Shown here one piece after another: positions 29,567-38,230 of a stretch of DNA of 64,000 nt. Within the stretch, counting starts at the first letter, position 1. Each line of letters begins with the position of its first letter. The position numbers and the translations under genes were made by a program. The notes under the pieces are model-generated. The model was not told where the DNA came from and did not search any database. It worked only from the letters and a program-made list of their open reading frames with translations. This DNA is from Bradyrhizobium sp. G127. GTDB lineage: Bacteria; Pseudomonadota; Alphaproteobacteria; Rhizobiales; Xanthobacteraceae. The stretch spans positions 434,001 through 498,000 of the forward strand of contig NZ_JAKFGN010000001.1 in assembly GCF_021502575.1 (NCBI RefSeq). The letters run 5' to 3'.

Positions 29567-30820
29567 TTATGCCTGATCCAGCCCGTAAAGCGTATGCAGC
29601 GTGCGGACGGCCAATTCGGTATAGGCGGCATCGATCAGCAGCGAGAACTTGATCTCGGATGTGGTTATGGCGCGGATGTTGATGTTGCGTTCCGACAGCG
29701 CCTTGAAGGCTTGCGCTGCGACGCCGGCGTGGCTGCGCATGCCGATGCCGATCACCGAGACCTTGGCGACATCGGTGGCGGAGTCCATCGCCTTGTAGCC
29801 GATCTTGTCCTTGGCCTTGGTGATGGTGTCCTTGGCGCGGGTGTATTCGGAGGCCGGCACGGTGAAGGTAAGGTCGGTGGTCTTGCCGTCCTCGGAGACG
29901 TTCTGCACGATCATGTCGACGTTGATGCTGGCATCGGCCAGCGGCACGAAGATCGAGGCTGCGACGCCCGGCTTGTCCTCGATCTGGCGCACGGAGATCT
30001 GGGCTTCGTCCCTTGAAAAGGCGATGCCGGTGACGACTTGGCTCTCCATGATTTCCTCCTCGCTGCAAATCAGCGTGCCCGGCGGCGTGCCGTGGGGATC
30101 GATATCTTCCGGCTTGTCGAAGCTCGAGCGCACGAATACCGGCACGTTGTGAACCATGCCCAGCTCCACAGAGCGGACCTGTAGCACCTTGGCGCCCTGC
30201 GACGCCATCTCCAGCATTTCCTCGAACGCCACCTTCTCGAGTCGCCGTGCCTTAGGCACCACGCGCGGATCGGTGGTGTAGACGCCATCGACGTCGGTGT
30301 AGATGTCACAGCGGTCGGCGTGGATGGCAGCCGCGATCGCGACCGCCGATGTGTCCGAGCCGCCGCGGCCGAGCGTGGTAATGCGACCGGTCGGCTGGTG
30401 AATGCCCTGGAAGCCGGCGATCACCGCGACCTCCTTGCGCTCCTTGAAGCGCTTCAGGAGTTCGGCGCCGTCGATCCCGGTGATGCGCGCGGAGGCGTGA
30501 GCATCGTCGGTCAGGATCGGAATTTGCCAGCCCTGCCAGGACCGCGCCTGGATGCCGAGCGATTGCAGCACGATGGCGAGCAGGCCGGCGGTGATCAGTT
30601 CGCCGGAAGCCACGATGGCGTCGTATTCGCGCGCGTCATGCAGCGGCGATGCCTCGGTGGCCCAGCCGACCAGTTCGTTGGTCTTGCCGGACATCGCCGA
30701 CACCACCACGGCCACGTCATGGCCGGCATCGACCTCGCGCTTCACATGCTGCGCGACGTTGCGGATGCGCTCGATATTGGCGACGGACGTGCCGCCGAAT
30801 TTCATCACAAGGCGGCCCAT
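29567..30820 (-). CDS. lysC: Aspartate kinase
   Basis: A 417-residue monofunctional aspartokinase. The N-terminal kinase domain begins VMKFGGTSVANIERI and contains GRGGSDTSAVAIAAA and the CDIYTDVDGVYT segment; two ACT domains occupy about 265-405 (GIAFSRDEAQISVRQIEDKPG; VIGIGMRSHAGVAA) and confer feedback inhibition by lysine and/or threonine. It phosphorylates aspartate at the entry of the Lys/Thr/Met/DAP branch. An internal in-frame start for a separate regulatory beta subunit is possible, as in some relatives, but was not established. It diverges from the PH-domain gene. Confidence 0.96.
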   Translation of the reverse strand: MGRLVMKFGGTSVANIERIRNVAQHVKREVDAGHDVAVVVSAMSGKTNELVGWATEASPLHDAREYDAIVASGELITAGLLAIVLQSLGIQARSWQGWQIPILTDDAHASARITGIDGAELLKRFKERKEVAVIAGFQGIHQPTGRITTLGRGGSDTSAVAIAAAIHADRCDIYTDVDGVYTTDPRVVPKARRLEKVAFEEMLEMASQGAKVLQVRSVELGMVHNVPVFVRSSFDKPEDIDPHGTPPGTLICSEEEIMESQVVTGIAFSRDEAQISVRQIEDKPGVAASIFVPLADASINVDMIVQNVSEDGKTTDLTFTVPASEYTRAKDTITKAKDKIGYKAMDSATDVAKVSVIGIGMRSHAGVAAQAFKALSERNINIRAITTSEIKFSLLIDAAYTELAVRTLHTLYGLDQA

Positions 30821-30974
30821 AGCGAATGGCGCTGTCCCGGTTAGACTGATTGTTCAGTAAGGAGCCAGTTCCGGTCAAAACGGAAGCACGGCCCCGAAAA
30901 GGCGGCTATACATACCCATCGGGTCGGGGGCAAGCAACACGATTGCCTCCTGACAATCACGGCTGGGGACGGAA

Positions 30975-31430
30975 ATGGGCCGCTATATCGACGATATTTT
31001 GCAGCCGGGGGAGAAGATTCTGTATTCCACCACGATTCACGGCATCGTCTATGTGCCCGGACTGTTATGCCTTGCCGTCGCGGCCCTCTGCCTGGCCGGT
31101 TCGGGCGGTGGAGTTATTTTTCCGCTTCTGGCCGCCAGCGCGCTGTTTACGCTTGTCGGGGGCTTTCTTCTGTTCCGGGCCTGGTTTCAGCGCTGGACCA
31201 CCGAGACCGATGTGACCACCCTGCGCGTGGTTCACAAGGAAGGGTTTATCAAGCGTCAGACCTTTGAGATGAGTTTGGATAAAATCGAAAGCGTCGACGT
31301 CACCCAGAGCATCGCCGGCCGGATTTTTGGGTGGGGAGATGTCAGAGTGAATGGTGTCGGTGAAGGCACGAAGACGATAAAAATGATCGGCGCGCCGATC
31401 GAATTCCGCAACCACATCACGGCACGCTAA
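30975..31430 (+). CDS. bPH2 (DUF304) membrane protein
   Basis: A 151-residue protein with two hydrophobic helices (about 27-65) followed by a bacterial PH-like domain: VVHKEGFIKRQTFEMSLDKIESVDVTQSIAGRIFGWGDVRVNG is the standard bPH2 pattern, and it ends soon after. Proteins of this family face the cytoplasm and are of unknown function; some are involved in membrane or stress homeostasis. It is 18 nt upstream of ubiG on the same strand and probably cotranscribed. Confidence 0.9.
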   Translation: MGRYIDDILQPGEKILYSTTIHGIVYVPGLLCLAVAALCLAGSGGGVIFPLLAASALFTLVGGFLLFRAWFQRWTTETDVTTLRVVHKEGFIKRQTFEMSLDKIESVDVTQSIAGRIFGWGDVRVNGVGEGTKTIKMIGAPIEFRNHITAR

Positions 31431-31448
31431 CCGGATATAGTTCTCGGC

Positions 31449-32198
31449 ATGATTCAGACTCCTTCATCAGCGTCCACGGTCGATCCCGGCGAAGTTGCGC
31501 GGTTCTCGCAGCTGTCCGAGGAATGGTGGGATCCCAAAGGCAAGATGGCGCCGCTGCACAAGATCAATCCGCTGCGGCTGGCCTATATCCGCGACGCGGC
31601 GTGCCGCAAGTTCGACCGCAGTCCGAAGAGTCTGAACTGCCTTTCGGGTCTGCGCATTCTCGACATTGGCTGTGGTGCCGGACTTCTGTGCGAACCGCTG
31701 ACGCGGCTGGGCGCGCAGGTGATCGGCGTCGATCCCTCGGCGACCAACATTGCAGTGGCCAAGCTGCATGCCGACCGCTCGCATCTGCTGATCGACTATC
31801 GCTGCACCACCATCGAGGAGATGGACCCGCGGGAGCGCTTCGACATCGTGCTGGCGATGGAAGTGGTCGAGCATGTCACCAATGTCGGGGTGTTTCTCGA
31901 CCGCTGCGCGGCGCTGCTCAAGCCGTCGAGCATGATGGTGGCGTCGACCATCAACCGGAACTGGAAGAGCTTCGCGCTCGCCATCGTCGGTGCGGAATAT
32001 GTGCTGCGTTGGCTGCCGCGCGGTACCCATCAGTGGGACAAGTTCGTCACGCCAGCCGAACTGACGCATCACCTCGAGCGCAACAAGCTCGCCATCAGCG
32101 ATCAGGCGGGCGTGGTATATAACCCGCTGGCCGACAAGTGGAGTCTCTCGTCCGACATGGACGTGAACTACATGGTGGTCGCGGAAGCGGCGACGTGA
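31449..32198 (+). CDS. ubiG: Ubiquinone biosynthesis O-methyltransferase
   Basis: A 249-residue enzyme with EEWWDPKGKMAPLHKINPLR, the UbiG-specific N-terminal signature, then SAM motif I DIGCGAGLL (72-80) and the family string VEHVTNVGVFL. It carries out both O-methylations in ubiquinone synthesis and associates with the membrane. Start ATG 31449 is 18 nt after the PH-domain gene. Confidence 0.97.
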   Translation: MIQTPSSASTVDPGEVARFSQLSEEWWDPKGKMAPLHKINPLRLAYIRDAACRKFDRSPKSLNCLSGLRILDIGCGAGLLCEPLTRLGAQVIGVDPSATNIAVAKLHADRSHLLIDYRCTTIEEMDPRERFDIVLAMEVVEHVTNVGVFLDRCAALLKPSSMMVASTINRNWKSFALAIVGAEYVLRWLPRGTHQWDKFVTPAELTHHLERNKLAISDQAGVVYNPLADKWSLSSDMDVNYMVVAEAAT

Positions 32199-32302
32199 CC
32201 GGCGTGCGGGACTGACATGGGGCTTCGCCGGTTGACCGCGTGCGTCGGATATAGGCCTCTCTGAATCCGGCGCTCCTGCCGTTCTGGCTTTCATTTTTCA
32301 CC

Positions 32303-33202
32303 ATGTCCCAACTCATCTGGCTCTGGATTCCTTTCACGCTGCTGGCGGCAGCGGGACAGGTCGTGCGCAACGCGATGCAGCGCGGTCTCACGGCGCAGCT
32401 CGGCACGCTGGGCGCGACCCATATCCGCTTTCTGTTCGGCTTTCCGTTCTCGCTGATCTTTCTCGGACTGATCCTCATCGCCAACGGCGATCGGCTGTCG
32501 TGGCCGGAGGCCGGATTCTGGGCGTGGCTTGTGGTCGGCGGCATGGCGCAGATTCTCGCCACCGCCTTGATGCTGATGGCCATGAACGAGCGGTCGTTCG
32601 TGGTGACGACGGCGTATCTCAAGACGGAGGCGATCCAGGCGGCGATTTTCGGCTTCGTGTTCCTGTCGGATCACCTGACCGGGCTGAAGGTCGCGGCCAT
32701 TCTGATCGCCACCATCGGCGTGGTGATCACGGCTTTGCGCCCCGGCGGCATGAAAGGCTTCGGCAATCTGAAGCCCACGGTGCTCGGCCTCGTGGCGGCG
32801 TCGTTCTTCGCGCTGTCGGCGGTCGGCTATCGCGGCGCGATTCTCAATGTCACCGGCGTCAGCTTCGTCACCGCGGCGAGCCTGACGTTGACCGCGACCT
32901 TGCTGATGCAGACCATCGTGCTGTCCGGCTGGCTGATCGCGCGCTCGCCGGGAACGATGACGGCAATCTTCCGGCTGTGGAAGCCGTCGATGTTCGCCGG
33001 CTTCATGGGATCGTTCGCGTCGCTGTTCTGGTTTCTCGCCTTCGCGCTCACCGCTGCGGCCAATGTGCGGACGCTGGCGCTGGTCGAGGTGCTGTTCGCG
33101 CAGGTCGCGGCGTATTATTCAATGAAGCAACCGTTGTCGCTGAGAGAACTCAGTGGGATTGCGCTCATTCTTATCGGGGTCGCGATGCTGGTGGCGGGGT
33201 GA
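32303..33202 (+). CDS. EamA/DMT-family permease (10 TM)
   Basis: A 299-residue ten-helix permease with two EamA repeats; the second ends in VEVLFAQVAAYYSMKQPLSLRELSGIALILIGV, the usual repeat end. Resembles the uncharacterised YdcZ/RhaT-like DMT exporters by architecture only; substrate unknown. It is followed immediately by repeat copy 2. Confidence 0.88.
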   Translation: MSQLIWLWIPFTLLAAAGQVVRNAMQRGLTAQLGTLGATHIRFLFGFPFSLIFLGLILIANGDRLSWPEAGFWAWLVVGGMAQILATALMLMAMNERSFVVTTAYLKTEAIQAAIFGFVFLSDHLTGLKVAAILIATIGVVITALRPGGMKGFGNLKPTVLGLVAASFFALSAVGYRGAILNVTGVSFVTAASLTLTATLLMQTIVLSGWLIARSPGTMTAIFRLWKPSMFAGFMGSFASLFWFLAFALTAAANVRTLALVEVLFAQVAAYYSMKQPLSLRELSGIALILIGVAMLVAG

Positions 33203-33310
33203 CCTCATCCTGAGGAGCGGCCTCTTTTGGCCGCGTCTCGAAGGATGAGGGAGAACATATGGTCTCATGGTTCGAGACGCACGCAAAAATGCGCGCTCCT
33301 CGCCATGAGG
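33203..33310. repeat. Intergenic palindromic repeat, CCTCATCCTGAGGAGC family (copy 2)
   Basis: Starts inside the last base of the permease stop region with cctcatcctgaggagcgg, has gtctcgaaggatgaggg and catggttcgagacg, and ends cgccatgagg. Same order of segments as 2504-2602, differing mainly in the short central part. Lies between convergent genes. Confidence 0.85.
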
Positions 33311-33318
33311 AACTTTAT

Positions 33319-33786
33319 CTAGTTCCGGTCGCCGGGCAGCACCGGCAGCGGCGCCACCTCAACGCCTTCGTCGATCAACTCCTTGGCCTCTTCGGCGGTC
33401 GCCTCGCCGTAGATCGCGCGATGTTCGATGTCGCCGTAATGCATCTTGCGGGCTTCGTCGGGAAATTTCTTGCCGACATTATCCGCGTTCTTGAGAACGT
33501 GATCGCGCAGCTCCCGCAGCTTGGCGACAAGCTCGCGTTCCTGCGGCGCCATCACCAGCGATGCCGGCGCCGCGTCCTCGGCGGGTGCGGCCACAGGTTC
33601 AGGCGCAGATTTTGACTTTGCCTTGCCTGCGATGCGCGGCGCCATGATGGCCTTGTCCACTTTGGTGGACTCGCATACCGGACACGTGATGAGTCCGCGC
33701 TTGTGCTGACTGTCGTAGGCGCCTGAACTCTGGAACCAGCTCTCGAACTCGTGGCCGCGCTCACAGCGCAGCGCGTAGCGGATCAT
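33319..33786 (-). CDS. DUF1178 protein with zinc-ribbon-like N-terminus
   Basis: A 155-residue protein of the DUF1178 family. The N-terminus MIRYALRCERGHEFESWF carries Cys8 and His12, and Cys35-x2-Cys38 follows, a rubredoxin/zinc-ribbon-like set. A Lys/Pro/Ala-rich linker (about 50-75) leads to a helical C-terminal domain (KLRELRDHVLKNADNVGKKF ... DIEHRAIYGEATAEEAKELIDEG). Function unknown. Its start overlaps the nitrilase stop by 4 nt (ATGA), so it is translated with the grxC-nitrilase pair. Confidence 0.9.
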   Translation of the reverse strand: MIRYALRCERGHEFESWFQSSGAYDSQHKRGLITCPVCESTKVDKAIMAPRIAGKAKSKSAPEPVAAPAEDAAPASLVMAPQERELVAKLRELRDHVLKNADNVGKKFPDEARKMHYGDIEHRAIYGEATAEEAKELIDEGVEVAPLPVLPGDRN

Positions 33787-34667
33787 GCCGATCCCCGTAC
33801 GAGATGCAGATGCTCCGGTCCGGCTTTCGGATCGGCGAGGCCGAAGCGGCGTCCATGCTGCAGGGATGGAATGTTCTTGCGGACCGACTGCACTTTGGCG
33901 GGATCGACCTTCGCTAAAATGACGCCAGTCTCGGTGCCGCCCTCGGCGAGGATTTCGCCCCACGGATCGATGATCAGCGAATGACCATAGGTCTCGCGTC
34001 CGCTCTCGTGCTTTCCAGCCTGCGCGGCGGCAAAGACGAAGCAGCCGTTCTCGATGGCGCGAGCGCGCAGCAGCGTGTGCCAGTGCGCTTCGCCGGTCCT
34101 GACCGTGAATGCGGACGGCACCGCGATGAACGATGCGCCGGCTTCCGCCAGCGCGCGGTAAAGCGCGGGAAAGCGCACGTCGTAGCAAATGGTGAGGCCG
34201 ATACGCCCCCAAGGCAGGTCTGAAATCACGGCGGTCTCGCCGGGCTGGTAGTTGGCGGACTCGCGATAGCTTTCACCACCGTCGAGTTCGATGTCGAACA
34301 TGTGGATCTTGTCGTAACTGGCGAGAATGCTGCCATCGGGCGCAATCAGGAACGAGCGATTGGCGGCGCGCTCGGGTGTCGCGCGGACCGCGAGCGATCC
34401 AATGTGCAGATAGATTTTCAGTTCGCGCGCCAGTTCGCGATAGGCCTTGAGCGAAAGATCGTCTTCCTCGCTGGCAAGGATTTCGAACAGCGCCTTGCGG
34501 TTCTGCTGGATGATGTTGCTGACTTCGGGGGTCTGGACGTAGTCCGCGCCCTTGTCCTTCGCTTCGCGGATCAGCCGGATGCCTTCGGCCAGACTGGCTT
34601 CCGGATGCATCGCGGTGCGCATCTGCACCATCGCTGCGGTGAAGGGGGTGGCGGGGCCCTCCGTCAT
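33783..34667 (-). CDS. Carbon-nitrogen hydrolase of the Nit1/deaminated-glutathione amidase type
   Basis: A 294-residue nitrilase-superfamily enzyme with the catalytic triad Glu48 (TPEVS), Lys120 (YDKIHMFD) and Cys161 (TICYDVRFP). The YDKIHMFDIELDGGESYRES segment matches the Nit1 branch (known metabolite-repair enzymes that hydrolyse deaminated glutathione) better than omega-amidase or beta-ureidopropionase branches. Overlaps grxC upstream and DUF1178 downstream by 4 nt each. The position directly behind a glutathione-dependent glutaredoxin gene supports a glutathione-related substrate; the substrate remains inference. Confidence 0.88.
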   Translation of the reverse strand: MTEGPATPFTAAMVQMRTAMHPEASLAEGIRLIREAKDKGADYVQTPEVSNIIQQNRKALFEILASEEDDLSLKAYRELARELKIYLHIGSLAVRATPERAANRSFLIAPDGSILASYDKIHMFDIELDGGESYRESANYQPGETAVISDLPWGRIGLTICYDVRFPALYRALAEAGASFIAVPSAFTVRTGEAHWHTLLRARAIENGCFVFAAAQAGKHESGRETYGHSLIIDPWGEILAEGGTETGVILAKVDPAKVQSVRKNIPSLQHGRRFGLADPKAGPEHLHLVRGSA

Positions 34668-34939
34668 GAAGGTACTTTCTGGCCGGCCAGCAGCGTGTCG
34701 AGCTTGTGTTCCCGGTCGAGTGCGTAGAGATCGTCGCAGCCGCCGACATGAACCTTGTCGATGAAGATCTGCGGGAAGGTCGCGCCGCCCTTGGAGCGCT
34801 CGACCATTTCGGCGCGCCAGTTCGGATCGACCGCGACATCGTATTCTGTGAACGCGGCGCTCTTGCGCGTCAGCAGCGATTTGGCCGCGCTGCAATAGCC
34901 GCATCCGGGCCGCGTATAGATCTCGATGAGTGCCGCCAT
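34664..34939 (-). CDS. grxC: Glutaredoxin 3
   Basis: A 91-residue dithiol glutaredoxin with active site Cys13-Gly-Tyr-Cys16 (RPGCGYCSAAK), the cis-proline loop TFPQIFI and glutathione-binding GGCDDLYALD. Reduces protein and mixed disulfides with glutathione. The stop overlaps the nitrilase start by 4 nt, and comF ends 45 nt upstream in the same direction. Confidence 0.96.
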   Translation of the reverse strand: MAALIEIYTRPGCGYCSAAKSLLTRKSAAFTEYDVAVDPNWRAEMVERSKGGATFPQIFIDKVHVGGCDDLYALDREHKLDTLLAGQKVPS

Positions 34940-34984
34940 GGCTTGCCTTTACGGAACGGGAAACAACCCAAATTATATGGGGGT

Positions 34985-35794
34985 CTAGAGCGTGTCCACA
35001 ACCCGCGCAAACACCAGCACGTCGACGGATGCAGCCCTGGCCCGCAGCAGGGCATGTGCGCAGGCGTTTGCTGTCGCGCCGGAGGTCAAAACATCGTCAA
35101 TCAGCACGATCCGGCGGCCCTGCACGGCAGATTTCTTCTCCAGCGGCACCTTGAACGCGCCCTGAACGTTCAGCGCGCGATCCGCCCGGGAAAGTCCGAC
35201 CTGCTGGAGGGTTGGCCGCACCCGGCGCAGGACGTCGCCGATCACGGGGAGACCGGCCGACTGTCCGATTACGCCGGCCAGCGCGCCGGACTGGTTGTAG
35301 CGGCGGCTCCATCCGCGCCGCCAGTGCAACGGAACGGGGATCAGCGCATCCGCCCCGGCGAGAAGTTCCTGACCGGCCCGCGCCATCCAGCGGCCCATGG
35401 TGGGCGCAAGATCGGTGCGGTCCTGATATTTCAGCGCGTGGACCATGGTGCGCGCCACGTCGTCGTAGCGGACGGCGGCGCGGGCGCGCTGATAGGCCGG
35501 CGGATCGGCGATGGCCTGCATCGACAGCAGGCCCGGTCCGGGATCGTAGACAAATGGGATGCCGAGCCGCGCGCAGAATGGCGGCGCGATGAACGAGAGT
35601 TTCGACCAGCACATCGCGCAGACGCCTTCGCCGGCGACCGGCTCGCGGCACGAAACACAAAGCGTCGGCAGGGCGATGTCGAGGGCCGCGCGCGGCAGCG
35701 AGGTGAGGGCAGTCCGGCACGCCGTCAGCGCGCCGGCAAACCGGCTGCGCAGCCGGTTTGAAGAATACGACGATGCCTGTCCGAAACCCGACAT
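34985..35794 (-). CDS. comF: ComF family protein (phosphoribosyltransferase-like)
   Basis: A 269-residue ComF/GntX homologue. Near residue 45 the zinc-finger-like CVSC...CAMC precedes a PRTase domain that ends with the PRPP-binding loop IVLIDDVLTSGATANACAHAL. The family is linked to DNA uptake and use in naturally competent bacteria and is widespread elsewhere with unknown activity. It is upstream of grxC on the same strand and divergent from the methyltransferase at 35894. Confidence 0.93.
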   Translation of the reverse strand: MSGFGQASSYSSNRLRSRFAGALTACRTALTSLPRAALDIALPTLCVSCREPVAGEGVCAMCWSKLSFIAPPFCARLGIPFVYDPGPGLLSMQAIADPPAYQRARAAVRYDDVARTMVHALKYQDRTDLAPTMGRWMARAGQELLAGADALIPVPLHWRRGWSRRYNQSGALAGVIGQSAGLPVIGDVLRRVRPTLQQVGLSRADRALNVQGAFKVPLEKKSAVQGRRIVLIDDVLTSGATANACAHALLRARAASVDVLVFARVVDTL

Positions 35795-35893
35795 GATCTT
35801 CCCCGCAGTCTGAGGCTAGTTCCGGCGTTCGGCCGTGACAAGCGAACCTGCGGGGAATTGCCAGAATAGTCTCCATGGGCGTACCAACGGCTT

Positions 35894-36754
35894 ATGACCT
35901 CGCCTCCGAACAATATTCCGCCGCGCCTGTTCGATCGCGCGTTGCTGCGTGTGCGGCAGCATCGCGCGGCGCGTCTCGGACCGGCCGCGTTCCTGCTCGA
36001 CCGTGTCGCGGAGGATCTGGCGGAACGGCAGCACGCGGTGCTGCGGGAATTCTCCAACGGTGTCGATGTGGGCACGCCCGGCGATCAGGTTCATGCGGCG
36101 CTGGGTGAGCGCGTCGGCCGATTGCGCGCCGTGGCGTTGCCGGTCTCTGATGCCGAACCGCTGGCGCTGGAGCCCGGCTCCGTCGATCTCGCGGTGTCGG
36201 CGCTGGCCTTGCAAGCCGTGAACGATCTGCCCGGCGCGATGGCGCAAATCCGCCGCGCGCTGAAGCCGGATGGATTGTTTCTGGCCGCGATGATCGGCGG
36301 CGAGACGTTGACCGAACTGCGGCAATCTTTCGCCGCTGCCGAATCCGAGATCGAGGGCGGCGTGTCGCCGCGCGTGGCGCCGTTCGCCGATCTGCGCGAC
36401 ATTGGCGCGCTGTTGCAGCGTGCGGGCTTCGCGCTGCCGGTGACGGACGTGGACCGCATCGTGGTGCGCTACGACAACGCGTTCGCGTTGATGCAGGATC
36501 TGCGGCGCATGGGCGCGACCAACATTCTTGTCGAGCGCCGCCGCACGCCGTCGCGCCGCGCGACGTTTGTCAGGATGGCGCAGGTTTATGCCGAGCGTTT
36601 CTCCGATCCGGACGGACGCATACGCGCCACGTTCGATATCGTCTGGCTGTCAGGCTGGGCGCCGCATCAAAGCCAGCAGAAGCCGCTGAAGCCTGGATCG
36701 GCGAAAATGTCGCTGGCGGAGGCGGTGAACAAGGCGCGCGATCCGAAGACGTGA
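35894..36754 (+). CDS. Methyltransferase of the NDUFAF5/BioC-like type
   Basis: A 286-residue protein. The region RLRAVALPVSDAEPLALEPGSVDLAVSALALQAVNDLPGAM is the post-motif I part of a class I methyltransferase, and the rest (GLFLAAMIGGETLTELRQSF, FADLRDIGALLQRAGFALPV, RMGATNILVERRR) follows the alphaproteobacterial group related to mitochondrial NDUFAF5, a complex I assembly factor that acts on NDUFS7. Motif I is weak, as in that family. Role in complex I assembly is inference from family. Confidence 0.88.
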   Translation: MTSPPNNIPPRLFDRALLRVRQHRAARLGPAAFLLDRVAEDLAERQHAVLREFSNGVDVGTPGDQVHAALGERVGRLRAVALPVSDAEPLALEPGSVDLAVSALALQAVNDLPGAMAQIRRALKPDGLFLAAMIGGETLTELRQSFAAAESEIEGGVSPRVAPFADLRDIGALLQRAGFALPVTDVDRIVVRYDNAFALMQDLRRMGATNILVERRRTPSRRATFVRMAQVYAERFSDPDGRIRATFDIVWLSGWAPHQSQQKPLKPGSAKMSLAEAVNKARDPKT

Positions 36755-36806
36755 TGCGGGTTGGGGCGCAATATGGAGTTGACGCGTCGTGTGATCTCTC
36801 TCCCCG

Positions 36807-36859
36807 GTCGTCCCCGCGCAGGCTTGGCCGGTGAAACCGGACCCGTTGGCGGGGACGAC
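36807..36859. repeat. Palindromic repeat element with gtcgtccccgc arms
   Basis: gtcgtccccgc (36807-36817) and gcggggacgac (36849-36859) are perfect inverted 11-bp arms around a loop with its own partial pairing. It is the first unit of a repeat mosaic that fills the gene-free region 36755-37825. Confidence 0.75.
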
Positions 36860-36890
36860 ATCGTGCATACAACTCGCCCAACCATAGTTC

Positions 36891-36979
36891 GTCATGGCCG
36901 GGCTTGACCCGGCCATCCATCTTTTTGAGAAATGCTTTTTGCGAAGATGATGGATCACCGGGTCAAGCCCGGTGATGAC
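36891..36979. repeat. Palindromic repeat element with gtcatggccgggcttgaccc arms
   Basis: The arms gtcatggccgggcttgaccc (from 36891) and gggtcaagcccggtgatgac (to 36979) pair across about 90 bp; each arm also contains its own palindrome (ggccgggcttgacccggcc; caccgggtcaagcccggtg). This layout, two self-complementary units in inverted order, is typical of alphaproteobacterial intergenic repeats. Confidence 0.85.
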
Positions 36980-37093
36980 GATCGCGGGTGTTGAAGCGTC
37001 TCGCGTCACCTCTCGTTCCAGATGCGATTTTCAAACAGCTACTCACGCACGCGCATTCGTTCCCGCGCCGCGCGCGAGTTTTGCTTTCAGTCT

Positions 37094-37189
37094 CGCCCCT
37101 CAACAACGAGGGGCATGGAGCGCCGCAAGGCGCAAATGTCTTGTTTCGCTTCCTCTGCGAAAAGGAAGCGCGTCGCCTCACGGCGCTCC
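37094..37189. repeat. Nested hairpin element in gene-free mosaic
   Basis: A hairpin gcccct...aggggc (37095-37114) is followed by a long nested stem: ggagcgccg (37117-37125) pairs with cggcgctcc (37181-37189), ggcg with cgcc, and cgcttcc with ggaagcg around a small loop. The fold covers about 73 nt. Whether it is transcribed is unknown; it could be a repeat unit or a structured RNA. Confidence 0.6.
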
Positions 37190-37545
37190 ACAGACAAGTT
37201 TACGCAGTCTGCGCAAGCCTGACTGCTATTTGGCGGCGACTTTTTACCGAGGGACCGTGCTTCCGGGACAGGACGAGCGCGTATCGCGCCTCCGATCCGG
37301 CAGGCTTTCGCCCGCCTTCATCCTGTCCTCGTCCAGCCATTGAAGGCAGAGCCACGTAGTTGGCCCGGACGGTGACCCCCGGCCTCCCGGACGTGTGGGT
37401 GCGAATCCACATCGCGCAGGCGCCGCATCCTGCTCCGCTTCAAAAGCGCCCTCGAGAAGCGCCCCTCACGAACAGGACGCTTCGAACTTAAGAGAGGTTT
37501 GAAGGGCGGGGATTCGTATCCCCATCACAAAATGTTTCGGCGCCT
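37190..37545. other. Gene-free part of the repeat mosaic
   Basis: No convincing frame, RNA gene or strong terminator. Two short T-arm-like hairpins occur (around 37399-37416 and 37508-37523, the latter gggga-ttcgta-tcccc), but nothing around them folds as a tRNA. An imperfect stem cttcgaac/gtttgaag lies near 37480-37503. Predicted peptides on either strand here are short and biased. Confidence 0.5.
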
Positions 37546-37650
37546 CGTCATTCCGGGGCGCGAGCATCTTTGCGAGCGAACCCGGAATCCATCACGACGG
37601 GAAGAGTGGATTCCGGGTCCGCGCCCAAGAGGGCGCGTCCCGGAATGACG
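37546..37650. repeat. Palindromic repeat with cgtcattccggg arms
   Basis: cgtcattccggg (37546-37557) and cccggaatgacg (37639-37650) are perfect inverted 12-bp arms. The inner part also pairs (acccggaatccat with gtggattccgggt, allowing one mismatch), so the whole 105 bp is one large imperfect palindrome. Confidence 0.88.
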
Positions 37651-37662
37651 CGTATCGCGGGT

Positions 37663-37771
37663 GTCCCGGGCGCGCCGCGCTGTCTCGCAGAACCGGGACC
37701 GTCACGGATCGGAACGCGCAACAGCCCCGGCTCGGCAGCGCACCACTGGCGCGATGCGCTACATCCGGGGC
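37663..37771. repeat. Two short palindromic units at the end of the mosaic
   Basis: gtcccgg (37663-37669) pairs with ccgggac (37693-37699), and gccccgg (37724-37730) with ccggggc (37765-37771), the second with an inner agcgca/tgcgct pairing. They adjoin the cgtcattccggg element and precede the mutT 3' end. Confidence 0.6.
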
Positions 37772-37825
37772 AAGGTCCGTGGCGTTTATCCGGATTGCGC
37801 TTCGCTCGCCGCAAGAGCGATGCGC

Positions 37826-38230
37826 CTACAGCAGCAAATCCGTCAGATGCGCGATGAGCGGAATGTCGGCGGGCGGCATCGGATAGTCGCGCAGCTTGTT
37901 GGCGCGCACCCAGGCGAGCTGCTGGCCCTCGCGCGGCGTCACCATGCCTTCCCATTTCCTGCAGATGTAGAGCGGCATCAGCAGATGAAAGCTGTCATAG
38001 CCGTGACTGGCGAATGTCAGCGGCGCGAGGCATGGTTCTTCCACCTTGATGCCGAGTTCTTCGGCGAGTTCGCGGATCAGCGCGGGCTCGGGCCGTTCGC
38101 CGGGCTCAAGCTTGCCGCCGGGAAATTCCCACAGGCCCGCAAGCGCCTTGCCCTCGGGACGCTGCGCGATCAGGACGCGGTTGTCCGTATCGATCAGCGC
38201 GCAGGCGACAACGAGGGTGAGCTTGATCAC
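37826..38230 (-). CDS. mutT: 8-oxo-dGTP diphosphatase (Nudix)
   Basis: A 134-residue Nudix hydrolase. The box [18 protein letters not shown] followed by AEELGI (about 38-60) matches Gx5Ex7REUxEExGU, and the N-terminus [22 protein letters not shown] is typical of MutT. It removes oxidised dGTP from the nucleotide pool. Overlaps the argJ stop by 4 nt, as in many relatives. Confidence 0.93.
   Translation of the reverse strand: MIKLTLVVACALIDTDNRVLIAQRPEGKALAGLWEFPGGKLEPGERPEPALIRELAEELGIKVEEPCLAPLTFASHGYDSFHLLMPLYICRKWEGMVTPREGQQLAWVRANKLRDYPMPPADIPLIAHLTDLLL

Noticed and set aside
37395-37525. T-arm-like sequences (gtgggtgcgaatccac; ggggattcgtatcccc) suggesting tRNA
   Set aside because: No acceptor, D or anticodon arms fit around either hairpin, so no tRNA is called.
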